From contig JAKFUK010000001.1 of assembly GCA_021732745.1 (NCBI GenBank), forward strand, positions 1,524,567-1,588,566: 64,000 bases of DNA, read 5' to 3'. Below are positions 16,263 to 25,172 of the stretch, piece by piece. The position numbers and the translations under genes were made by a program. Positions within the stretch are counted from its first letter, which is position 1. Each line of letters starts with the position of its first letter. The DNA comes from Nevskia sp. (GTDB lineage: Bacteria > Pseudomonadota > Gammaproteobacteria > Nevskiales > Nevskiaceae). The notes under the pieces are model-generated. The model made no database searches and was not told the DNA's origin. It was given only the letters and a program-made list of their open reading frames with translations.

Positions 16263-18734
16263 ATGGCCAAGCGTCATGTGAGCTGGACCGCCGCAGCAGC
16301 GGCAATCTTTCTGGCAGGTTGCGACAACCAGCTGACCTTTCCGCCGCCAGCCCCGCCGCCGGTTCCAGCGCCGATCACCACTGACAGCTACCTGGTCACC
16401 AGCACCAACCGTCTGGTCGGCTTCAACCGGGCCACGCCGGGCACCACGCCGGTCAGCTTCGCGATCGGCGGCCTCGCTGCCGGCGAATCGGTGATCGACG
16501 TGGCGTTCCGCCCGAACGACGGCCTGCTGTACGGCCTGGTCGCCGCCGGGGCCAACGCCCGCATCGTCACCATCAATCCGACCACCGGTGCCACCACCGC
16601 CGTCAGCACCCTGAGCGCGGATGCCACCGACACCACCGCGCCGTACACCGGCCTGGTCGGCACCCGCTTCGGAATCGACTTCAACCCGGTTCCGGACCGT
16701 CTGCGCGTGATTTCCGACGGCGGCCAGAACCTGCGCATCAATGTCGCCAACGGCGCCACGATCACCGACACGGCGCTGAACGGTGCCTCGACGGCCGCCA
16801 CGGCGACCACCTACTCGAACGCCTTCAACGCCGCCTGCCGCACCATGCAGTTCGCGATCGACCCGGCCACCGACCGCCTGTTCCTGCAGAACCCACCGAA
16901 CGATGGCGTGTTGACCGCCATCGGCGGCTTGGGTGTGGACGCGGTGAGCGTCGGCGGTCTCGACATCTCGACCTCCTCGACCGGCACCAATTCGGCGTTC
17001 GCCGTGCTGAACACCGCCGCCGGCACCGCCTTCTACACCATCAACACCACCACCGGCGCTGCTGCCCAGGTTGCCGCGATCACGCTGAACGCCGGTGAAA
17101 CCGCTGCCGGCTTCGCCACCCGCGCCCTGTCCACCACCCCGGCCCAGGCCGCTGGCGAACTGCTCGGCGTCACGGCCGATGCCGACCTCGTCACCTTCAA
17201 CCGCGGCTCGCCGGCCAAGCTGTGCACCACCGGCACCGTCACCGGCCTGCCGGCCGGTGTCAGCCTGCTGAGCATCGACACCCGTCCGGCTTCGGGCGGC
17301 ATCGTGGCCCTGGCCAGCGACAACTCGCTGTACAGCATTTCCGGCACCGGCCTTGCCGCTCCGCTGTGCCCGCTGGTCACCGATCCGACCGACCTGACCG
17401 CCCCGTACTCGGCACTGCCCGCCGGTGCCAGCTTCGGTGCCGGCTTCAACCCGGTGCCGGATCGCCTGCGCGTCACCGCCAGCAACGGCCTGAACCTGCG
17501 CATCAACGCCATTCCGAACGCCAACGGCCAGTGTCTGGTGATCACCGATACGCCGCTGACCGGTGCCACCGCCGTCACCGCCGTGTCCTACACCAACACC
17601 ATCGCCGGTGCCGGCTCGACGACGCTGTACGGCGTCGATAGCGGCAGCGACAACCTGGTACGCATCGGCAACGATCCGGCCAACGGCATCGCCAATGATC
17701 CGGGCAACCCGAACAGCGGCGTGGCGGTGATCGTCGGCTCGCTCGGCGTGGGCGATGTCGCCAGCACCGACGCCTTCCTGATCGACGGCCGCAACAACAT
17801 GGCCTTCCTCGCGTCGGGTGCCACCGGGGCCACGGCTTCGACCTTCTACAACGTCAACCTCGCAACCGGCGCGGCGACGGCAGCCGGCTCGGTCGGCGGC
17901 GGTCTCGGCACGCCGGCAGCGGATCCGCTGATCGGCATGGCGCTGACCACCGGTGCCACGCTGAATGTCCGGGCGCTGACTACCGATAACCGCCTGCTGT
18001 CGTTCTCGCAGACCAACAACGTGTTCACGCCGAACACCGGCACCGACGTCGCCATCACCGGCCTGAGCGCTGGCGAGAACATGCTCGGCATCGACTTCCG
18101 TCCGGCCAACAACACGCTGTACGGCATCAGCTCGCTGAACCGCGTCTACGTGATCAACACGACGACCGGTCTGGCCACGCTGTCGGCCGCTCTGGCGGCC
18201 GATCCGACCGATGCCTCGGCACCGTTCACCACGGTTGCCGCCGGTGCCACTTTCGGCACCGACTTCAACCCGGTTCCGGACCGCCTGCGCGTGGTCGACA
18301 CGGCCACCGGCAATCTGCGCATCAACGTCGCTACCGGCGCCACCATCACCGACGGCGCGATCAACGGCGTGGCCACCAGCGGCTTGCTGGCAGCCGGATA
18401 CACCAACAGCTTCGCAGGGGCCACCACGACCACGCTGTACGACATGGACGCCACCCGGCTGTTCGTCCAGATGCCGCCGAATGACGGCACCCTGGTGCTG
18501 GTCGGTGCCACCGGTGTGACGGCTGTCGGCGATGCCGGTCTGGACATCGCGGGCGGTGCCAACGGCCTGGTGCTGGCGGCGATCCGCACGCAGGCCGGCG
18601 CAGGTCCGTCGAGCCTGTACCGCATCAACCTCGCCACTGGTGCAGCAACGGCCCTCGGCGTGGCTGGTGGCACCGGCCGGATCGGCAGCGCCACGTCGGC
18701 GCAGGTCCGCAGCATCGCGATCGACGCCCGCTGA
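16263..18734 (+). CDS. DUF4394 lipoprotein with three tandem domains
   Basis: 823 residues from ATG 16263, chosen because GAGGAG lies 8 bases upstream and it gives a lipoprotein signal (MAKRHVSWTAAAAAIFLAGC, Cys20). After a Pro-rich spacer there are three repeats of a DUF4394 domain of about 250 residues. Each has an FxxGxLaAGEs/..V/I start and the phrase FNPVPDRLRV (at about residues 139, 396 and 669), followed by LRIN and a threonine-rich loop. Expected to be a surface- or periplasm-facing beta-propeller-like protein; function unknown. The 225 bases upstream hold a GCGCGTCC/GGACGCGC hairpin and no gene. Confidence 0.88.
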   Translation: MAKRHVSWTAAAAAIFLAGCDNQLTFPPPAPPPVPAPITTDSYLVTSTNRLVGFNRATPGTTPVSFAIGGLAAGESVIDVAFRPNDGLLYGLVAAGANARIVTINPTTGATTAVSTLSADATDTTAPYTGLVGTRFGIDFNPVPDRLRVISDGGQNLRINVANGATITDTALNGASTAATATTYSNAFNAACRTMQFAIDPATDRLFLQNPPNDGVLTAIGGLGVDAVSVGGLDISTSSTGTNSAFAVLNTAAGTAFYTINTTTGAAAQVAAITLNAGETAAGFATRALSTTPAQAAGELLGVTADADLVTFNRGSPAKLCTTGTVTGLPAGVSLLSIDTRPASGGIVALASDNSLYSISGTGLAAPLCPLVTDPTDLTAPYSALPAGASFGAGFNPVPDRLRVTASNGLNLRINAIPNANGQCLVITDTPLTGATAVTAVSYTNTIAGAGSTTLYGVDSGSDNLVRIGNDPANGIANDPGNPNSGVAVIVGSLGVGDVASTDAFLIDGRNNMAFLASGATGATASTFYNVNLATGAATAAGSVGGGLGTPAADPLIGMALTTGATLNVRALTTDNRLLSFSQTNNVFTPNTGTDVAITGLSAGENMLGIDFRPANNTLYGISSLNRVYVINTTTGLATLSAALAADPTDASAPFTTVAAGATFGTDFNPVPDRLRVVDTATGNLRINVATGATITDGAINGVATSGLLAAGYTNSFAGATTTTLYDMDATRLFVQMPPNDGTLVLVGATGVTAVGDAGLDIAGGANGLVLAAIRTQAGAGPSSLYRINLATGAATALGVAGGTGRIGSATSAQVRSIAIDAR

Positions 18735-18762
18735 GCGTTTCCCGCCAGCAGCAACTGAAGTA

Positions 18763-18795
18763 AAAAAGGCCGGCCCGCGAGGGTCGGCCTTTTTG
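18763..18795 (+). terminator. Intrinsic terminator after the DUF4394 gene
   Basis: Stem AAAAAGGCCGGCCC with GGGTCGGCCTTTTT, loop GCGA, followed by further T. It starts 28 bases after the stop. Confidence 0.88.
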
Positions 18796-18850
18796 CTGGG
18801 CGCTCCGCACTAACGCATTTTGGGTTCAAGTGACGACATCGCCCCGACCC

Positions 18851-18927
18851 CCGTTCGCCCTGAGCTTGTCGAAGGGCAGGCGCATCAGCGTCGACCCGCA
18901 AGGCTTCGACAAGCTCAGCCCGAACGG
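18851..18927. repeat. Palindromic repeat, TTCGACAAGCTCAG family
   Basis: Left arm CCGTTCGCCCTGAGCTTGTC(GAAG) 18851-18874 and right arm (18904-18927) its near-complement, with a 29-base centre. This motif family is common between genes in many Proteobacteria. It lies between two convergent genes. Confidence 0.85.
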
Positions 18928-18958
18928 ATTTTGTAGGCACACTCAAACCGAAAATGCT

Positions 18959-19669
18959 CTAACGGCGCGGCAGCTCGCCGTGCAGTTCGTGACACATGAT
19001 GGCGAGAAACGCGGCCAGCCCCAGATACAGCAGGCCGTACGAGGTGCGCGTTTCCAGGCTCGCTTCGTAGTACGCCGCCTGCTCGGGCGAGCGGATGCCG
19101 CGCCAGGCTTCGACCAGACGCGGCCAGGCGAGCACCACCATCAGGATCAGCAAGGGGCTTGGCCGCCAGAAGAACAGCGCCACCAGCAGCGGAGCACCGA
19201 GCAGCCACAGCCGCGGCGATATCACCGCAGTGATTCGCCCGCCATCGAAAGGTGATACTGGTATCAAATTGAAAAGATTGAGGAAAAACCCGGAATAAGC
19301 GAGCGCCAGCAGCAGCGTGCTGCCGGTTTCGCGGGCCATCCAGTAGCAGGCCAGCGCCCCGAGACTGCCAACCAGCGGTCCAGCCATGCCGATGTAGGCC
19401 TCGGTTTCGGCATCCCGCGGCTGGTCTTTCAGTTGTATCCAGGCTCCGACGAAGGGGATGAAGGTTGGCGCGCCGACCTCCAGCCCCCGCGCCCGTGCAG
19501 CGACGAAGTGACCCATCTCGTGGACGAAGATCAGGCCCACGAAGCCGACCGCGTACGGCCAGCCGAACAGCAGCGCATAAGCAAACACCGAAATCAGCAT
19601 GGTGCCGCCGGTCAGCAGCAGCTTGCCGAACTTGGCACCCTTGAGCAGCAGCAACAGCGTGCTCAGCAT
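18959..19669 (-). CDS. Site-2 protease family (M50) membrane metallopeptidase
   Basis: 236-residue intramembrane protease. Zinc ligands in FVHEMGHFVAAR (HExxH, about residues 50-54) and the third ligand region NLIPVSPFDGGR (about 137-148). Five to six hydrophobic segments. The gene is 7 bases after the DUF2167 gene, a pairing that suggests the two membrane proteins work together; the substrate is unknown. Confidence 0.88.
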   Translation of the reverse strand: MLSTLLLLLKGAKFGKLLLTGGTMLISVFAYALLFGWPYAVGFVGLIFVHEMGHFVAARARGLEVGAPTFIPFVGAWIQLKDQPRDAETEAYIGMAGPLVGSLGALACYWMARETGSTLLLALAYSGFFLNLFNLIPVSPFDGGRITAVISPRLWLLGAPLLVALFFWRPSPLLILMVVLAWPRLVEAWRGIRSPEQAAYYEASLETRTSYGLLYLGLAAFLAIMCHELHGELPRR

Positions 19670-19676
19670 GGCGGCT

Positions 19677-20612
19677 TCAGGATTTCTTGCCGCGCACGAA
19701 CTTCGCGGCCAGTGCGCCGAAACCGGCCACCGCCAGGATGATCACCTTGGCGAACTTGGCGAGAAACACGCCGATCACCGCCAGCAAGCCGAGCTTTTTC
19801 GCCGCCACCCCGCCCACCAGTGCCGCCAGCCCGTAGGTGGCGACCTTGTCGGTGTCGGGCTTGAAGTCGGCGTAGCGCTTGCCTTCGTCGAAGGCAACCG
19901 CCGCCAGCAGGCTGCGGGCATCGGGCTTGTAGCGCTCGATCTCCGCACTCGAAGTGATCAGGTTCATCTCGAAATAGCCTTCGCGGCCCAGCACATAGGT
20001 GTTGTAGTTGACCGTGCCGGGCGCGCCGACTTCGGCACCGATGTCGCGCGCTTCCAGCGACCAGACCAGGCGCTGATTGGCGGCGTCCCAGTTCGGCGGT
20101 TCGATCCATTGGGTGACTTCCAGACCCGGATAACCCAGCGCCCGCCGCCGTTCATTGCCGGCCAAGGTGCCTTCGCGCAGGCTTTTCAGCATGTCGTCGG
20201 CATTCCATTCGCGGGCATCGTCATCGCGAATGTAGCCGGCGGGATCGAAATCCAGGGTCATCATCCAGTTGGCATCCGGCTGGCCAACCGGAAAAATCAG
20301 GCCGACGAAGCGCTTGTCGACGGAATTTCCCAGCGCTTCCATAAGCTTGCGCGCTTCTTCGAGCGGCACGAAACCATAGCCCCCGGGCAGTTTCAGCAGG
20401 CCCTGATCGCGCAGCCGCACGTCCTGCGGACCGCGCTGCAGGGCCGCACCGGCGATCGCCCAGGCGGCGTCGACCGCATTGGCGGTGGTGTCGACACCCG
20501 CTTCCGCCTGCGCTTCGGCCAGCCGGTCGCGCTCCTGCGCATCAACGACTGCCAGCGGTGTCATCGCCAGCAGCATCAGCCCGAACACCCGGGCCAGCAT
20601 CGTGCCATTCAT
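19677..20612 (-). CDS. DUF2167 membrane protein
   Basis: 311 residues from the ATG at 20612 with signal peptide MNGTMLARVFGLMLLAMTPL. Family features include LKLPGGYGFVPLEEARKLME near the start, WMMTLDFDPAGYIRDDDA and VWSLEARDIG...VNYNTYVLGREGYFEMNL. Two hydrophobic segments close to the C-terminus (TYGLAALVGGVAAKKLGLLA, VFLAKFAKVIILAVAGFGAL) should anchor it. Function unknown; in operon with a site-2 protease. Confidence 0.85.
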   Translation of the reverse strand: MNGTMLARVFGLMLLAMTPLAVVDAQERDRLAEAQAEAGVDTTANAVDAAWAIAGAALQRGPQDVRLRDQGLLKLPGGYGFVPLEEARKLMEALGNSVDKRFVGLIFPVGQPDANWMMTLDFDPAGYIRDDDAREWNADDMLKSLREGTLAGNERRRALGYPGLEVTQWIEPPNWDAANQRLVWSLEARDIGAEVGAPGTVNYNTYVLGREGYFEMNLITSSAEIERYKPDARSLLAAVAFDEGKRYADFKPDTDKVATYGLAALVGGVAAKKLGLLAVIGVFLAKFAKVIILAVAGFGALAAKFVRGKKS

Positions 20613-20737
20613 GAAAGTTGTCCTCTGGTTGCAGTGCCGCCGGCCGCACTCGGCCGGCGGGGCGTCCGAATGGTTCCGGAGATTCCGGTTTCGACACCTC
20701 AAGACCCGATGTTCGCCCGGAAGGCCCTCGCCTTACC

Positions 20738-20765
20738 GTGATCGATGTCCCGAATGGTCGATCAC
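20738..20765. promoter_or_regulatory. Perfect inverted repeat GTGATCGA-N12-TCGATCAC
   Basis: Arms 20738-20745 and 20758-20765. It sits after the Crp-family gene stop and 126 bases before the DUF2167 start, on the path of transcription into that gene. It could be a regulator binding site; no T-run follows. Confidence 0.35.
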
Positions 20766-20779
20766 TGCCGACCGAGTGC

Positions 20780-21520
20780 TCAGCGGCGGCTGCGGCGGAA
20801 CAGCGCGTCGCGCTCGATCAGGAACAGCCAGCCCTTCTCGCGCAGGATCAGGCCTTCCTTCTGCATCGATGCCAGGGTCCTGCACAGGTGCTCGGGCGAT
20901 ACCGAGATCAACTGCGCCAGTTCGCGATATTTCAGCGGCAGTTCCATGCGCAGGCCCTTGCGGGTCGGCAGCAGTTCGCAGGCGGTCGACAGATCCCAGA
21001 TCAGCTGCTCGACTCGCTTGCGCACCGACAGATAGCCGAGTTGCGCGGCGCGATCGAGCAGTTCCGCATGCCGCTGGCAGTGGCTGCGATGCAGGTGCCA
21101 GGACAGTTCGCTGTTGTTGCGCACCTGTTCGATCAGCTTGTCGGCACCGATCCGGCGCAATCGGGTATTGCGGGTGACCACCACGGCGGACACGAAATGG
21201 CGACCGAGTATCGCGCAGGCATCGCCGATCACGGTGCCCGGCGTGCTGCAGATCTGGGCGATCACTTCCTCGCCGCCGGGATCGAGAAACACCACCTTGA
21301 CCAACCCGTGTTCAAGCAGGAACACCTCGCGGGCCGTGGTGCCCTGCCTGAACAGCGGCGCACCTTCGGCGAAATCGAGCGTGGGCATGTCGTCGAACAA
21401 ACGAACGCAGGGTCCGTCGGTCAGGCTGGCAGCAGCACTGGCCTCCGGTCGCAGCGGGCGTTTGCCGAGATCGACCCAGCCCGCGAAATCGCTGGCCAGA
21501 CTTGGCGCATTCATCGTCAT
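20780..21520 (-). CDS. Crp/Fnr-family transcription regulator
   Basis: 246 residues from ATG 21520, with GGAGG 7 bases upstream. Cyclic-nucleotide-binding-like domain at about 45-160 (PLFRQGTTAREVFLLEHGLV, GGEEVIAQICSTPG); helix-turn-helix at about 200-228 (YRELAQLISVSPEHLCRTL). No four-Cys iron-sulphur pattern as in Fnr/Anr, so it is not an oxygen sensor of that type. The ligand cannot be told. Regulated genes unknown. Confidence 0.9.
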   Translation of the reverse strand: MTMNAPSLASDFAGWVDLGKRPLRPEASAAASLTDGPCVRLFDDMPTLDFAEGAPLFRQGTTAREVFLLEHGLVKVVFLDPGGEEVIAQICSTPGTVIGDACAILGRHFVSAVVVTRNTRLRRIGADKLIEQVRNNSELSWHLHRSHCQRHAELLDRAAQLGYLSVRKRVEQLIWDLSTACELLPTRKGLRMELPLKYRELAQLISVSPEHLCRTLASMQKEGLILREKGWLFLIERDALFRRSRR

Positions 21521-21704
21521 CTTCACCCTCCGCAACCAGTGCCGAACAGGAGCGACAAGAGCCTGTCATCCGGAACCCCGCCTTCGCGAGGTCCCGGCCG
21601 GCCCGGATGCAATGATGCGGCTAGCGTGTGACGCAACCGGCCCGCCGTCAAACGCCAATCCAATCAGGGTCACAGAGTGCGACCGGCTGCGCGCCCGGTC
21701 TCAG

Positions 21705-22520
21705 TCAATCCTCGAACTGCGCTTGCCGTTTGCCGAGAAAAGCGCTCACTGCTTCGCGGATGTCGTCGGAGATCAGCATCGCGGCATTCCAGCCGGCCGC
21801 GTATTCCAGACCTTCGGCAACCGTGTGATCGCGCGAATACAAGAGGTTCTGCTTGACGCCGCGCACGGTGATCGGCGATTTGGCGGCCAGATCCTTCGCC
21901 AGCGCATCCACCGCCGCCATCAGCGCCTCGCCGCTGGCGTAGGTCGCGCTGACCAGCCCGATCACTTCGGCCTTCGCGCCGTTGAAAGTTTCCGCCGTGT
22001 AGGTCAGCTCGGCGGTGCGCGCGTAGCCGATCACGTGGCGCAGCCGCTGCACGGTGCCGACATCCGCCACCACCGCGAGATCGACTTCCTTGATGCAGAA
22101 CCGGGCGTCGACCGTGGCGTAGCGCAGGTCGCAGGCGGAGATCAGATCAACGCCGGCACCGACGCAAGCCCCCTGGATCGCCGCGATCACCGGCACCCGG
22201 ATGCTCTCGATGGCGCTGAGGCTGGCCTGCGCGCCGATGATCCATTCGCGCAGGAATTCGCGCGCCCGCGCCGGGCAGCCCGGGCCGAGCACCTTCTGGC
22301 TCAAACCGGAGAGCACTTGCAGGTCGATGCCGGCAGTGAAGTGCTTGCCGGCTCCGGCCAGGATCACCACGCGCACCTGCTTCTGGGTGTTGATCCAGGC
22401 GGCGGCCTGCGGCAGTTCCTGCCACATCGCTTCCGACATCGCATTGGCCTTGTCCGGGCGATTCAGCAGCAGCCGGGCAACCGGGCCGTCGAGTTCGATT
22501 TTCAGCGTCGTGAAGTCCAT
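21705..22520 (-). CDS. Crotonase-family protein, delta3,5-delta2,4-dienoyl-CoA isomerase type
   Basis: 271 residues. Oxyanion-hole motifs AGAGKHFTAGIDL and AIQGACVGAGVDLISACDLR. The segment FCIKEVDLAVVADVGTVQRL keeps the acidic residues (KEVDxxxxxDVGT) that mark dienoyl-CoA isomerases (ECH1 type) rather than plain enoyl-CoA hydratases. It would help degrade unsaturated fatty acids. Divergent from pmbA with a short gap. Confidence 0.9.
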   Translation of the reverse strand: MDFTTLKIELDGPVARLLLNRPDKANAMSEAMWQELPQAAAWINTQKQVRVVILAGAGKHFTAGIDLQVLSGLSQKVLGPGCPARAREFLREWIIGAQASLSAIESIRVPVIAAIQGACVGAGVDLISACDLRYATVDARFCIKEVDLAVVADVGTVQRLRHVIGYARTAELTYTAETFNGAKAEVIGLVSATYASGEALMAAVDALAKDLAAKSPITVRGVKQNLLYSRDHTVAEGLEYAAGWNAAMLISDDIREAVSAFLGKRQAQFED

Positions 22521-22598
22521 GCCTGCGGGGAATCCTCAAGGCCAAAGGGCCGGGAAGCGGATGGTAAGCTCGCGCCCTCTCACGTGAACACCCGCCCG

Positions 22599-23966
22599 AT
22601 GACCGCGAATCCGACCGCCGTCGCACCCGCCGCCGCACTCCCCGATGTCCGCGACCTCGAGCCCCGCCTGCAAGCCGCGCTGGCGCTCGCGAAATCGCTC
22701 GGTGCCAGTGCCGCCGAAGGCTATCTCGGCGTCAGTCGCGGGCTGTCGGTGGCGGTGCGTCAGGGCGAAGTCGAATCGGTGCAGTTCCAGCGCGACCGGG
22801 ATCTGTCGCTGACCGTGTTCTTCGGCCACCGCACCGGCTCGGCGAGCACCACCGATCTGTCCGAAGCCGCCTTGAAGCGCACCGTGGAAGCGGCCTGCGC
22901 GATCGCCAAGGTTGGCGGTGAAGACGCTTGCGTCGGTCTTGCCGATCCGGCCCGCATGGCCCGCGAATTCCCCGATCTGGACCTTTACCACCCGTACGCG
23001 CTGGAACCCGAAGCCGCGATCGAACGCGCCCGCGCCTGCGAAGCGGCGGCATTCGCGGCCGATACAAGGATCACGCAGTCGGAAGGGTCGAGCATCGACA
23101 CCCGCGAATCGCTGAACCTGTACGCCAACAGCCACGGCTTCATCGGCCGTCGCCGCGCCACCGATTACAGCCTCGGCTGCGCGGCGATCGCGGTGGAAGG
23201 CGAGGCCATGCAGCTCGGCCACTGGTACAGCAGCTCGCGGCGCTTCGATGCCCTCGACAGCCCCGAAGCGATTGGCCACAAGGCTGGCGAACGCGCCGCC
23301 GCGCGCCTCGGCGGCCGTACGCTGACCACGCGCACCGCGCCGGTGATCTTCCCTGCCGAACTGGCCCGAGGCCTGTTCGGCCATTTGATTGGCGCGATTT
23401 CTGGTGCAGCCCTGTATCGCCGCGCCAGTTTCCTGCACGGCAAGCTTGGCGAAACAGTGTTCGCCGACCGGGTCAGCGCCCGCCAGATGCCGTTCCTCAA
23501 AGGTGCTGCCGGCAGCAGCGCCTACGATCAGGAGGGTGTGGCCACCTTCGAGCGCCAGTTGATCGACAAGGGCGTGCTCGGCGGCTACCTGCTCGGCAGC
23601 TACAGCGCCCGCAAGCTGGGTCTGGAATCGACCGGCAATGCTGGCGGCGTCTACAACCTGCTGGTCGATTCCACCTTCGACGGCGGCCTCGAAGCGCTGG
23701 CCAGCGAGATGGGCACGGGGCTGATCGCCACCGATCTGATGGGTCAGGGCGTCAACACCGTGACCGGCGATTACTCGCGCGCAGCGAGCGGTTTCTGGGT
23801 CGAGAACGGCGTCATCGCCTACCCGGTCGACGAAATCACCATCGCCGGCAATCTGAGCGCGATGTATCGCGGGATTGCCGCGATCGGCTCCGATGTCGAT
23901 ACCCGGGGCGGCGTCAGAGTCGGTTCGGTGCTGATCGAGGCGATGACCATCGCCGGCGGCGCCTGA
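22599..23966 (+). CDS. pmbA: Metalloprotease PmbA/TldE
   Basis: 455 residues. Partner of TldD in a protease complex that matures peptides such as microcins and degrades antitoxins. Family motifs: EGYLGVSRGLSVAVRQGEVE near the start, GHRTGSASTTDLS, SCAAIAVEGE-like GCAAIAVEGEAMQLGHW, and the C-terminal GVNTVTGDYSRAASGFWVEN. TldE subunits lack the HExxxH motif, and none is seen here. No tldD is in the window. Confidence 0.95.
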   Translation: MTANPTAVAPAAALPDVRDLEPRLQAALALAKSLGASAAEGYLGVSRGLSVAVRQGEVESVQFQRDRDLSLTVFFGHRTGSASTTDLSEAALKRTVEAACAIAKVGGEDACVGLADPARMAREFPDLDLYHPYALEPEAAIERARACEAAAFAADTRITQSEGSSIDTRESLNLYANSHGFIGRRRATDYSLGCAAIAVEGEAMQLGHWYSSSRRFDALDSPEAIGHKAGERAAARLGGRTLTTRTAPVIFPAELARGLFGHLIGAISGAALYRRASFLHGKLGETVFADRVSARQMPFLKGAAGSSAYDQEGVATFERQLIDKGVLGGYLLGSYSARKLGLESTGNAGGVYNLLVDSTFDGGLEALASEMGTGLIATDLMGQGVNTVTGDYSRAASGFWVENGVIAYPVDEITIAGNLSAMYRGIAAIGSDVDTRGGVRVGSVLIEAMTIAGGA

Positions 23967-24010
23967 AGCTGCTTTCCCTTTTCAATCAACAACCTGACGT
24001 GGACGTGGCC

Positions 24011-24349
24011 GTGATTCGACTCAGCCTGATGCTCGCCGTCGCCGTGATTTTCAGTGGCTGCGCTACCCGCGGCACCCGCGACTGCAATTCGATCGCCGGA
24101 CCCGGCTGGAAGCCGCTGTCATCGGCGCCGGCCGATCGCGCCGAACTGCTGACCCGCGCCAATCTGCCGAGCGAAGCCGAGGTGCTGTGGTACGCGCAAG
24201 GCCCGGACAAGGTGATGGTTTGCGATCCCTCGAATAGCCTGGTCAACCCCGGCTGCGGTGGTTCGACGGCCTACCAGTTCGAGCGCGCCGCAGGTATCTG
24301 GGCGTCGAAGGGCGTGCTGCTGCCAATCTGCGACGACGGCTCGAAGTAG
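24011..24349 (+). CDS. Small lipoprotein of unknown function
   Basis: About 112 residues. Three in-frame GTG codons (23999, 24005, 24011) can start it; 24011 gives VIRLSLMLAVAVIFSGCATR, a lipoprotein signal with SGC lipobox. The mature part has five further Cys (CNSIAGPGW, VMVCDPSN, NPGCGG, PICDDG). No family recognised. It is 44 bases after pmbA. Confidence 0.65.
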   Translation: MIRLSLMLAVAVIFSGCATRGTRDCNSIAGPGWKPLSSAPADRAELLTRANLPSEAEVLWYAQGPDKVMVCDPSNSLVNPGCGGSTAYQFERAAGIWASKGVLLPICDDGSK

Positions 24350-24359
24350 CCGCTTCGTT

Positions 24360-24737
24360 TCAGACCGCTTTCTTCGCGGCCGCCTTCTTGCGCGGTGCCG
24401 CTTTCTTCTTCGCCGCAGCTTTCGGCTTCGCAGCCGGCGCTACCGGTGCCAGACGCTCGGCGGCAACCTTCGATTCCTCCAGATTCTCGAACTGATCGGA
24501 AATCAGCTGGCCGATCTCGCGGTTGATGCGGCGAATCGCGTCATAGACCACCCCGATGGTCTGCTGCTGCTTGGCCCGCAACCCGGTCTTGTCCTCGGTC
24601 AGCAGGCCGGTCTGCTCCAGCGCTTCGAACGGCAGATCGGCGATGTACTGATGCACCGATTGCACCGAGGTCGCGCCGCGATCGACCGCTTCCTGGATGA
24701 AGTCCTTGAGCAGCTCGATGCGTTGCAGTTTTTTCAT
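24360..24737 (-). CDS. Conserved small protein with Lys/Ala-rich histone-like tail
   Basis: 125 residues from ATG 24737. A helical N-terminal domain (KKLQRIELLKDFIQEAVDRG, SVHQYIADLPFEALEQTG) precedes a basic tail of about 35 residues made of AAKPKAAAKKKAAPRKKAAA repeats like histone-H1-like bacterial proteins. The tail suggests DNA, RNA or polyanion binding; the N-domain is of a conserved gammaproteobacterial type without known function. Confidence 0.75.
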   Translation of the reverse strand: MKKLQRIELLKDFIQEAVDRGATSVQSVHQYIADLPFEALEQTGLLTEDKTGLRAKQQQTIGVVYDAIRRINREIGQLISDQFENLEESKVAAERLAPVAPAAKPKAAAKKKAAPRKKAAAKKAV

Positions 24738-24784
24738 GGCCAGGCTCGGTGAGTCAGTCGCAGGGCCTTGAGGATAACCGCGCT

Positions 24785-25168
24785 TCAACGCAGGCCGCAG
24801 GCGGCGTAGTCCTCGCGACGACGCTCGATGCGCACGCCAACGGTCTTCGCCGTGTCGATCGCGCCCGGCTTGCCGATGGAAAGCCGCAGCGTGGTGATCG
24901 GAAAGCGCTCGAAGACCATTCGCGCAACGGTTTCCGCCAGGGTCTCGATCAGCTGGAAGCGGCGTGCAGCCGCGAGCTTGATGATCTCGTCGGCCACCGC
25001 GCTGTAGTCCACGGCATCGCGAATGCGATCGCTGGCAGCGGCTTCGCGAATATCGACACCCATTTCCAGATCGAGGATCAGCGGCCGCGGCGCGTTCTGC
25101 TCGAAGGCGTGGATGCCGATGATGGTTTCGATGTGCAGGGCTTCGATGAAAACGGTATCGAGCGGCAT
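24785..25168 (-). CDS. folB: Dihydroneopterin aldolase
   Basis: 127 residues, normal length. Folate synthesis: 7,8-dihydroneopterin to 6-hydroxymethyl-dihydropterin and glycolaldehyde. Features IETIIGIHAFEQNAPRPLIL, DYSAVADEI, FQLIETLAETVA (Glu of the pterin site) and LRLSIGKPGAI. Starts 4 bases after tsaD ends. Confidence 0.94.
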   Translation of the reverse strand: MPLDTVFIEALHIETIIGIHAFEQNAPRPLILDLEMGVDIREAAASDRIRDAVDYSAVADEIIKLAAARRFQLIETLAETVARMVFERFPITTLRLSIGKPGAIDTAKTVGVRIERRREDYAACGLR

Positions 25169-25172
25169 GGGA

